A stretch of DNA of 13,792 nucleotides from Methanomassiliicoccaceae archaeon (GTDB taxonomy: Archaea > Thermoplasmatota > Thermoplasmata > Methanomassiliicoccales > Methanomethylophilaceae), in contig WRKA01000172.1 of the NCBI GenBank assembly GCA_009778265.1, positions 1-13,792 of the forward strand, in the 5' to 3' direction. The notes beneath the pieces were generated by a model. The model did not search any database and was not told the DNA's origin. It worked only from the letters and a program-made list of their open reading frames with translations. The translations under genes and the position numbers were made by a program. Within the stretch, counting starts at the first letter, position 1. The number at the start of each line of letters is the position of its first letter. Below, one piece after another: positions 1-4,663 of this stretch.

Positions 1-1592
1 TCTTCATCGGATACGAACTCCTTTGCGATATCGGCTGCCTCTTCCGGTCTGTTCCTTTTTATCAGGGAGGCCAATATCGCCGACAGAACGCCGGCATCGT
101 TCCTAAGCCGTAAGGCGTTCTTGTATTCCTCAACCGCCTCCTGTCTCTTACCCAGCATGTCAAGCGAATATGCAAGGTCCAGGACGGTATCCGCATTCGC
201 CGGGTCCATCATAAGTATACGCTGGCACATCTCCTGCGATCTGTCATATTCTTTCAGCTGTATGCGCAGGTCCTTCATAACTATCAGCGACCCGATATGA
301 CCGGGATCCAGTCTCAATGCTCTCTCTCCCTCCTTCATGGCGCTCTTCAGCCTTCCGTAGTTCAGGTGGATCTTCGCTCTCAGGCAATGGCCGTCCGCGG
401 CCTTGGGCGATAATTTGACGATCCGGTCGGCGGCCTTCAGCGCCGATGTGTATCTGCCCAGTCTGATCTCATTGTTTGCGATCTTCAGATGGATATCCAG
501 ATCATAAGGGAACATGGATACCAGCATGCTTAGTATCTTGCCGGATCCCTCATACATACCGATCCCCGACATAAGGTCGCATACGAGAATATGGGCCGCC
601 TTATCACCATGTTCGGAAGCAAGGAATCCTTCGGAGTACGGCAGGAACTCCTTTTCGGCGCTCTTTGATGCCAGCGCTCTCAGCTTACATTCCATAACAT
701 TCCTGTTCCTTCCATTCTCTTCGTTGAGCGTCTCGAGCAGCGTCAAAGCGTCGTTCCGTCTGCCTGCCGCGGTAAGGATGTTCGCTCTCTCCACGATTAT
801 GCTGTCTATGTTGGGATACTGTGCCAGTATGCGGCCGTACAGCTCTGCGCTTCTTTCATACTCCTCCACATCGGCCGTCATCCTGGCCGCGGCCAGAAGG
901 AAATCCAGATGGCCGGATAAGAATCCTCCAGATGTCTCCAGTCTTTCTCTGGCGCTGCCCCGGTCGCCGTTGTACCATCTGTCGTATATCTCTTGCAGTT
1001 CAAAGAGGTCCGCATCATCGGCGTGTACCTCTCCGGGTCTTTCTCCGGACATTATAAGAAGGATGTTCCTGAGAACATCCCAGCCCTTGCCCGGGTCTAT
1101 TGATATCAGAAGGTCATACGTTCTGATGAACGACTGATCGACCGCATTCGAACGGATCAGATGTTCCAGCGCTCCGGTCTCATTACCGGAACGAGATGCC
1201 AGCATACCTTCCAGATATTCCTTGAACGCTGTGTCAGGAACATTCTCCATGCGCTCCATGAGCGATCTCGAGATGTCAAGGTTGCCGTCCTTCAGCACAA
1301 TGTCCGCCGCCTCCATCAGAGGATACATGTCCCCGGGTCTGCGCATGTCAAGTATCTTTATCGCAACGGACTCAAGATTGCTGATCTTTTCCGCCGCGGC
1401 CTTTCTAAGCATCTTCACAAGGACCGCGGAATGAAGTTCCTTCCCGGTGGTCAGAGCATCGTCCACCACCGCCATTATCGACAGTTTATCGTGCTGCCTT
1501 ATTTTTTTCTTCTCTTCGTGTCCGTCATCGTCTATCTTGTTCCAGATCCTGACATCGTCCGGATCTGTGAGGACCGGCTCGGAACGTCGCAT
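1..1592 (-). CDS. TPR-repeat protein, 3' end outside window
   Basis: An uninterrupted minus-strand frame runs from an ATG at 1592 (MRRSEPVLTDPDDV...) through the left edge, giving at least 530 residues; the C-terminus is not in the window. The protein is alpha-helical and charged. Degenerate tetratricopeptide repeats are visible at about residues 235-295 (VEEYERSAELYGRILAQYP) and more clearly at about 360-510, for example YTSALKAADRIVKLSPKAAD and RQEAVEEYKNALRLRND, each with the alternating small/large hydrophobic pattern and a Pro near the repeat end. No signal peptide or membrane segment is seen, so it is probably a cytoplasmic protein-interaction scaffold. Start choice: an AT-rich TTATTAATT element on the minus strand (about 1612-1620) lies about 24 bases before the ATG and no Shine-Dalgarno is present, which fits a leaderless mRNA. 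It is divergent from the zinc-ribbon gene. The partner is unknown. Confidence 0.87.
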   Translation of the reverse strand, partial: MRRSEPVLTDPDDVRIWNKIDDDGHEEKKKIRQHDKLSIMAVVDDALTTGKELHSAVLVKMLRKAAAEKISNLESVAIKILDMRRPGDMYPLMEAADIVLKDGNLDISRSLMERMENVPDTAFKEYLEGMLASRSGNETGALEHLIRSNAVDQSFIRTYDLLISIDPGKGWDVLRNILLIMSGERPGEVHADDADLFELQEIYDRWYNGDRGSARERLETSGGFLSGHLDFLLAAARMTADVEEYERSAELYGRILAQYPNIDSIIVERANILTAAGRRNDALTLLETLNEENGRNRNVMECKLRALASKSAEKEFLPYSEGFLASEHGDKAAHILVCDLMSGIGMYEGSGKILSMLVSMFPYDLDIHLKIANNEIRLGRYTSALKAADRIVKLSPKAADGHCLRAKIHLNYGRLKSAMKEGERALRLDPGHIGSLIVMKDLRIQLKEYDRSQEMCQRILMMDPANADTVLDLAYSLDMLGKRQEAVEEYKNALRLRNDAGVLSAILASLIKRNRPEEAADIAKEFVSDE

Positions 1593-1677
1593 AGTCGCCG
1601 AACGGCGTGACGAATTAATAACCTATCGATGTGCGTTCGACAGGAAAAAAGAAAAAGTTGTTCCCCGATACGGAAAC
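1593..1677. promoter_or_regulatory. Divergent promoter region, TPR gene and zinc-ribbon gene
   Basis: These 85 bases separate two divergent start codons. TTATTAATT on the minus strand (about 1612-1620) sits about 24 bases before the TPR ATG. An A-rich run on the plus strand (about 1642-1656, AGGAAAAAAGAAAAAG) sits about 27 bases before the zinc-ribbon ATG. Both spacings fit archaeal TATA/BRE elements driving leaderless transcripts. The plus-strand element is a weak TATA match. Confidence 0.4.
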
Positions 1678-1974
1678 ATGGACGATGCGACGATGGGCGT
1701 CGGTATGCTGCTGTTCCCTCAGATGTATAAGCAGCTCACGGATCAGAGCAGAAAGGGCGATGACAAAGAGAAGAGGGTCATGGCGATATGCCCGCATTGC
1801 GGTGCCGTGAACGAACATCCTTTCAAATACTGTAGGGAGTGCGGCAAGAGGCCCGAAATCCTCAGGAACGTCTCCGGAGAGGGGCTGATGTTCAAGATAT
1901 GTCCCTATTGCGGGAAGGAACTCGAACTTCCGAAGCAGCCGAGGTTCTGTCCGTACTGTACGGAACGGTTCTGA
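1678..1974 (+). CDS. Small double zinc-ribbon protein
   Basis: A 98-residue protein from the ATG at 1678. The open frame extends further upstream, but that part overlaps the divergent TPR gene and looks unlike protein, so the shorter start is preferred. It has two zinc-ribbon units: C38-x2-C41 with C52-x2-C55 (ICPHCG / YCRECG), and C75-x2-C78 with C91-x2-C94 (ICPYCG / FCPYCT). Each pair of CxxC knuckles should bind one zinc ion. The first 35 residues are mixed and end in a charged stretch (SRKGDDKEKR). Such tandem zinc ribbons are common in archaeal proteins that bind nucleic acid or protein partners, but no specific family is recognisable. It is divergent from the TPR protein gene and followed 77 bases later by a tRNA gene. 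The function is unknown; confidence that it is a real gene is good because the Cys pattern is so regular. Confidence 0.75.
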   Translation: MDDATMGVGMLLFPQMYKQLTDQSRKGDDKEKRVMAICPHCGAVNEHPFKYCRECGKRPEILRNVSGEGLMFKICPYCGKELELPKQPRFCPYCTERF

Positions 1975-2018
1975 CAGGTCTGCGGAAGGCAGTTATGCCG
2001 GGACAGGGAACATCATAG

Positions 2019-2026
2019 TTATATAC
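2019..2026 (+). promoter_or_regulatory. TATA box of the tRNA-Gly gene
   Basis: TTATATAC lies about 26-33 bases before the first base of the mature tRNA, so a transcript would start a few bases upstream of the tRNA 5' end. This is the expected archaeal arrangement. Confidence 0.6.
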
Positions 2027-2051
2027 GTCTTAGAAAGTTACGGACTTTCGC

Positions 2052-2124
2052 GCGGATGTGATCTAGCTGGTTAGGATCGCAGCCTTCCAAGCTGCTTGCC
2101 CGGGTTCGAATCCCGGCGTCCGCA
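2052..2124 (+). tRNA. tRNA-Gly (anticodon TCC)
   Basis: A 73-base cloverleaf can be folded by eye. The acceptor stem GCGGATG pairs with CGTCCGC (one G-T pair), with discriminator A at 2124. The D arm is ATCT/GGAT around AGCTGGTTA. The anticodon stem GCAGC/GCTGC encloses the loop CTTCCAA, giving anticodon TCC, which reads GGA (and possibly other GGN) codons. The variable loop is TTGC, and the T arm CCGGG-TTCGAAT-CCCGG is perfect. The 3' CCA is not encoded, and there is no intron. The gene stands alone with its own TATA box; AT-rich DNA follows (2133-2158). Confidence 0.97.
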
Positions 2125-2349
2125 CTCTATACATCACTGTTAATATTATTATAATAGACAATCACGTACCCTCAGATCGCTGCGGCGTCACACTTCACAG
2201 CATCCGCCGCCACGCCGCCCTTTCAGGATTTTCGAGTGTTGCACGTCCGGCATGCGGACGGTCGTTCTTCAAAGGACCGGGATCTCACTTCCGGTCATTT
2301 CCGCTCTGCGGGAATGGTCCCGTCCGTTCCGATCGCATACTGCGAAAAT

Positions 2350-2703
2350 TTATGTTTCTGCCGTCCTCCGCGTCAGCAAGGACGGAATGGGGCCGTTCGA
2401 TATTCTCAGGTCTCCGAACGTTCCCGTCAGCGGTCTCATGATCTCAGAGCTCTTCCTCCTCTCTGCTGTTCCCTTTTCTTCCAAGGCTCTGTTCGGAATC
2501 CCCGGGTCCTCGGTGAACGGCTTCCGGCTCTCAAGGACCGGCCGGACCGCCGTCATAAGCCTGCGTCCGTAGACGATCGGTGTTCCCTTGCGGGCTTTGC
2601 CGTTCTTCCTCAGCCGTCCGTGCATGCGTGAGACGACCGGGCCGGTGACACGGATATACAGTATGGCCGCCTGGCACATCAGACGTCCTGGGTCTCCGTT
2701 CAT
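2350..2703 (-). CDS. Doubtful hypothetical ORF or gene relic
   Basis: A 117-residue minus-strand frame, strongly basic (LRKNGKARKG, ERRKSSE), with no match to a family I recognise. In its favour: third codon positions are mostly G or C, first positions are mostly purine, and the strand is purine-rich as in the confirmed genes of this window. Against it: there is no clear ribosome-binding site or TATA box, an overlapping plus-strand frame (2252-2572) shares the same third positions, and the composition is not that of a compact globular protein. It could be a small lineage-specific gene, a decayed transposase or other relic, or chance. Confidence 0.2.
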   Translation of the reverse strand: MNGDPGRLMCQAAILYIRVTGPVVSRMHGRLRKNGKARKGTPIVYGRRLMTAVRPVLESRKPFTEDPGIPNRALEEKGTAERRKSSEIMRPLTGTFGDLRISNGPIPSLLTRRTAET

Positions 2704-2756
2704 TCCGTGTATGGTAGATCAACATGATCCGAATTCGCAGATGCCATCATTTCACC

Positions 2757-2808
2757 GCCGTGATTCATTCATCATGATTCACGCCAGCCGTGATTCATTA
2801 TGAATCAT
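2757..2808. repeat. TGATTCA repeat cluster with a 17-bp palindrome
   Basis: The 13-mer GCCGTGATTCATT occurs at 2757-2769 and again at 2787-2799, a 30-base period. A further ATGATTCA lies at 2774-2781, and an inverted copy ATGAATCAT at 2800-2808. The second direct copy and the inverted copy together form TGATTCATTATGAATCA (2791-2807), a perfect palindrome around a central T. The cluster lies about 230 bases before the HxlR start codon and marks the change from GC-rich to AT-rich DNA. It could be a regulator-binding array or the remnant end of a mobile element. Confidence 0.7.
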
Positions 2809-2912
2809 CTATCGTTCGTATAGTACCTATTATTGTTTTTTCGGCTCAAAAACAAATATATTCAGACTGTTTTGAAAGATAATACGATTTATATGCAACG
2901 AACATGATATAA

Positions 2913-2948
2913 TCAACTCAAAGATTAGTTAACGCCGATTTGAGTTGA
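2913..2948. repeat. 10-bp inverted repeat upstream of the HxlR gene
   Basis: TCAACTCAAA (2913-2922) and TTTGAGTTGA (2939-2948) are perfect reverse complements with a 16-base spacer. A TTTATATG element at 2888-2895 would place a transcript start near the left arm. The arms could be an operator for the downstream HxlR-type regulator, whose family binds inverted repeats, or an RNA hairpin in a leader. Confidence 0.6.
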
Positions 2949-3000
2949 ACCTTTATCTTTTACAACAGAATTACATTAAGGTCGGGGGGTCACCACCAAA

Positions 3001-3010
3001 TATTATATAT
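3001..3010 (+). promoter_or_regulatory. TATA box of the HxlR regulator gene
   Basis: TATTATATAT is centred about 29 bases before the ATG at 3035. No Shine-Dalgarno precedes that ATG, so a leaderless transcript is likely. The box also argues against the upstream in-frame ATG at 2945. Confidence 0.6.
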
Positions 3011-3034
3011 CTACCAACTTTCGTACTGTATAAT

Positions 3035-3394
3035 ATGAACCACGACTGCACGGTTTATAAGACAATGGATTACCTGGCTAAGCGTTGGACTTTTCTCATA
3101 CTTTTGGAGCTCTATAAAGGGCAGGATCAGATGAGGAGATTTTCAGAGTTGAAGAACACACTTATGGAAGTGACACCCAAGATATTATCGCAAAGGCTTA
3201 AGGAGTTGGAGGCGGAAGGACTCATTAAAAGGATCGTCGATGCATCCACGATCCCTCTAAAGAGCGAATACAAACTCACAGAAGGAGGGGTAGAACTCAT
3301 TATGGCCATTAAGACCGTAAAGGACTGGGCGCTTAAATGGCAGATCGACAACGAAGAATGCAGTGCGCACGACTGCAGCGAGTGTCCGTACTGA
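3035..3394 (+). CDS. HxlR-family winged-helix transcriptional regulator
   Basis: A 119-residue DNA-binding protein of the HxlR/MarR-like winged-helix group. Family hallmarks are in order: a Cys near the N-terminus (C5), then LAKRWTFLILLELYKG (about 14-29), FSELKNTLMEVTPKILSQRL (recognition-helix region, about 35-54), KELEAEGLIKR, and the wing plus SEYKLTEGGVEL. The length is normal for the family. The frame is open upstream to an ATG at 2945, but those 30 residues are not family-like and the TATA box at 3001-3010 supports the start at 3035. C5 sits where redox-sensing members of the family carry their reactive Cys. The C-terminus adds C109-x4-C114-x2-C117 in the last 11 residues, which could bind metal or form disulfides. 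A plus-strand Fe-S protein gene follows 212 bases later and may be its target. Upstream inverted repeats may be its operator. Confidence 0.93.
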   Translation: MNHDCTVYKTMDYLAKRWTFLILLELYKGQDQMRRFSELKNTLMEVTPKILSQRLKELEAEGLIKRIVDASTIPLKSEYKLTEGGVELIMAIKTVKDWALKWQIDNEECSAHDCSECPY

Positions 3395-3574
3395 ATATAA
3401 CACAGGATGAACCACAAACCCCTTCTCTGTATGGAATAAATAACCTCATTCGGGATCATTTCATCACCGCACCCAGTGGCCGGCGGTAGGACACAATGGA
3501 CACATGCCAGGACCGTTGACGGATAAACGGCGCTCAGAACGGCCGCGGTCTCAAGTGTCGCTTCTGGCTCCGTA

Positions 3575-3585
3575 TACTATTTATG
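3575..3585 (+). promoter_or_regulatory. TATA box of the QueG-like gene
   Basis: The AT-rich element TACTATTTATG is centred about 26 bases before the ATG at 3607, the spacing expected for a leaderless archaeal mRNA. Confidence 0.5.
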
Positions 3586-3606
3586 GAAAAATGATGTTCC
3601 GAGGAC

Positions 3607-4371
3607 ATGGGCCGCGAAGCATTGATGAATGCGATAAGATCGACAGCAAGGTCGCTGGGCATTGTCGATATAGGTGTTGCGAACGCAGAGGCCTGGGAGA
3701 CCGACGGTCTCGTAGGTACGATCATACCGGAGAACGAACACCCCTCATCGATGCTGGAGGGCTCCCGTTCGGTCATCGTGATAGGTATACCGGTATCAAG
3801 GGCGATACTTGCGACAGCGCCGTCATCGTATTATTCAGAGCATTACAGGACCATCAACTCAATGCTGGACCATGCGTCCCAAAGGATCGCCATGGAACTG
3901 GAGATAGAGGGGCACACGGCGGCGTTCGTCTCAAGGGACGGATATCAAGGTATCGAAGGGCTGAGAAAGAATGCCTCGTCATTCTTTTCGCACAGGCATG
4001 CCGCATATCTGGCTGGTATGGGGACGTTCGGTATCAGCAACATGCTGATCACCAAGAAGAACGGACCTAGGATGAGGTTCACTTCCGTGATAACAACGGC
4101 GGAGCTCCCTTACGGCGGTCCGCTGAAAGAAGGACTCTGTACAGAATGTATGAGGTGTGTCTCGGAATGTCCGCAGAACGCGGTCGTCCCGGAAGGTTAT
4201 CCGACTGGCATCACACAAAAGCAGAGGTGTGTCGAATACTCCGCGATCCTCAGAAGCAAAGGCTGCTCCCCATGCGGAAGGTGCATATTTGTCTGTCCGG
4301 TCGGAGAGGACATCAATGGTCATCTCCCGGCCGATGAGACGATAAAGCATATACAGACATATATTAAATAA
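3607..4371 (+). CDS. QueG-like double [4Fe-4S] cluster protein
   Basis: A 254-residue protein of the COG1600-type group related to epoxyqueuosine reductase. The C-terminal third has two classical ferredoxin cluster motifs: C178-x2-C181-x2-C184-x3-CP and C220-x2-C223-x2-C226-x3-CP, plus an extra C208. Before them, AGMGTFGISNMLITKKNGPR (136-155) corresponds to the AGLGWxGKN segment of QueG. The QueG DxxPxxE motif that normally precedes this segment (catalytic Asp) is not visible, and the protein is shorter than bacterial QueG. It is therefore probably not a queuosine enzyme but an Fe-S oxidoreductase or electron carrier of unknown substrate; whether it binds a corrinoid cannot be told. It is soluble, with no signal peptide. 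The start at 3607 is supported by the TATA box 26 bases upstream; an in-frame ATG at 3625 is the alternative. It follows the HxlR regulator on the same strand. Confidence 0.85.
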   Translation: MGREALMNAIRSTARSLGIVDIGVANAEAWETDGLVGTIIPENEHPSSMLEGSRSVIVIGIPVSRAILATAPSSYYSEHYRTINSMLDHASQRIAMELEIEGHTAAFVSRDGYQGIEGLRKNASSFFSHRHAAYLAGMGTFGISNMLITKKNGPRMRFTSVITTAELPYGGPLKEGLCTECMRCVSECPQNAVVPEGYPTGITQKQRCVEYSAILRSKGCSPCGRCIFVCPVGEDINGHLPADETIKHIQTYIK

Positions 4372-4392
4372 AAGTATTATAATAAAAATAGT

Positions 4393-4443
4393 AGAGGAGA
4401 GAAACAAAATTTTTTTGGGATGTGAATGGGATCTCTCTCCTCT
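4393..4443. repeat. 10-bp inverted repeat around a T run
   Basis: AGAGGAGAGA (4393-4402) and TCTCTCCTCT (4434-4443) are perfect reverse complements with a 31-base spacer. The spacer includes a run of seven T at 4410-4416. The T run may terminate the upstream Fe-S protein transcript; the arms are purine/pyrimidine-biased and may be partly chance. Confidence 0.45.
4410..4416 (+). terminator. Possible T-tract terminator of the QueG-like gene
   Basis: Seven consecutive T lie 39 bases after the stop codon. Archaeal RNA polymerase can terminate at such tracts. There is no hairpin immediately before it. Confidence 0.35.
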
Positions 4444-4506
4444 GAAGGGAAGTCATGCAGGGATGAATTGCATCTTCGTGTCTTCAATTCTCTATCATCG
4501 GCAGAG

Positions 4507-4513
4507 TATATAA
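4507..4513 (+). promoter_or_regulatory. TATATAA box upstream of the acyl-CoA synthetase gene
   Basis: TATATAA is the best TATA match in the 292-base gap between the Fe-S gene and the acyl-CoA synthetase gene. A transcript from it would begin near 4535, leaving a leader of about 130 bases. A second AT-rich element (AAAAATTAAAAC, about 4630-4641) lies about 28 bases before the ATG and could drive a short or leaderless transcript instead. Confidence 0.5.
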
Positions 4514-4521
4514 GCCGAAGC

Positions 4522-4618
4522 GGAGGAGGTCGCCGAAAGTACTCTCGGAAAAACCCTATATTTTCGTGCAGCCAGACATCGAAAAACAATTTCCGAAAGC
4601 GACCGAAACTACTCCTCC
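4522..4618. repeat. Nested set of four inverted repeats before the acyl-CoA synthetase gene
   Basis: Four complementary pairs nest inside one another. GGAGGAG (4522-4528) pairs with CTCCTCC (4612-4618). GTCGC (4529-4533) pairs with GCGAC (4599-4603). TCGGAAA (4545-4551) pairs with TTTCCGA (4590-4596). TTTTCG (4561-4566) pairs with CGAAAA (4580-4585), leaving a 13-base loop. There is also a direct repeat, CGCCGAAAGTACTC (4531) against CGACCGAAACTACTC (4600). The set could be a leader RNA, a small RNA gene or a protein-binding region. If transcription starts near 4535, the two outer left arms are not transcribed. Confidence 0.55.
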
Positions 4619-4655
4619 CGTGTTCTCACAAAAATTAAAACCCCTCATTCCCTTC

Positions 4656-4660
4656 GGAGG
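4656..4660 (+). promoter_or_regulatory. Shine-Dalgarno GGAGG of the acyl-CoA synthetase gene
   Basis: GGAGG followed by GTC and then the ATG at 4664. The spacing is short but the match is strong. This gene therefore appears to use a leadered mRNA, unlike its leaderless neighbours. Confidence 0.6.
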
Positions 4661-4663
4661 GTC

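Larger units (their letters stand above)
2125..3034. other. Gene-poor stretch, GC-rich part then AT-rich part
   Basis: No gene here can be supported with confidence. From about 2160 to 2720 the DNA is GC-rich and pyrimidine-rich on the plus strand. Open frames exist on both strands, but none resembles a known family. A short hairpin-forming pair CCGTCC/GGACGG lies at 2361-2366 and 2380-2385. From about 2755 onward the DNA is AT-rich and carries a TGATTCA repeat cluster, a 10-bp inverted repeat and the promoter of the HxlR regulator, each listed separately. The stretch directly follows a tRNA gene, a common landing place for integrating elements, but no second copy of the tRNA 3' end and no integrase were seen. 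Confidence 0.6.

Noticed and set aside
514..1610. Several plus-strand open frames inside the first 1.6 kb
   Set aside because: They lie over the continuous minus-strand TPR frame, are Ser/Arg-rich and have no family features; they are shadows.
1447..1677. Longer start of the zinc-ribbon protein
   Set aside because: The extra 77 residues overlap the TPR gene on the other strand and are low-complexity; the ATG at 1678 is the better start.
2236..2631. Plus-strand frames in the GC-rich stretch
   Set aside because: No recognisable family, no ribosome-binding site, and the purine bias favours the other strand.
2757..2808. CRISPR array
   Set aside because: The repeated unit is only 13 bases with two exact copies and no proper spacers, and no cas gene is nearby.
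2052..3034. tRNA-associated integrated element with attachment repeats
   Set aside because: No second copy of the tRNA 3' end and no integrase gene were found in the window.
2945..3034. Earlier start of the HxlR regulator
   Set aside because: The additional 30 residues are not family-like and the TATA box at 3001-3010 would lie inside them.
4426..4638. A 70-residue plus-strand frame before the acyl-CoA synthetase gene
   Set aside because: Ser/Arg/Lys-rich with no family features; it overlaps the TATA box and the nested inverted repeats.
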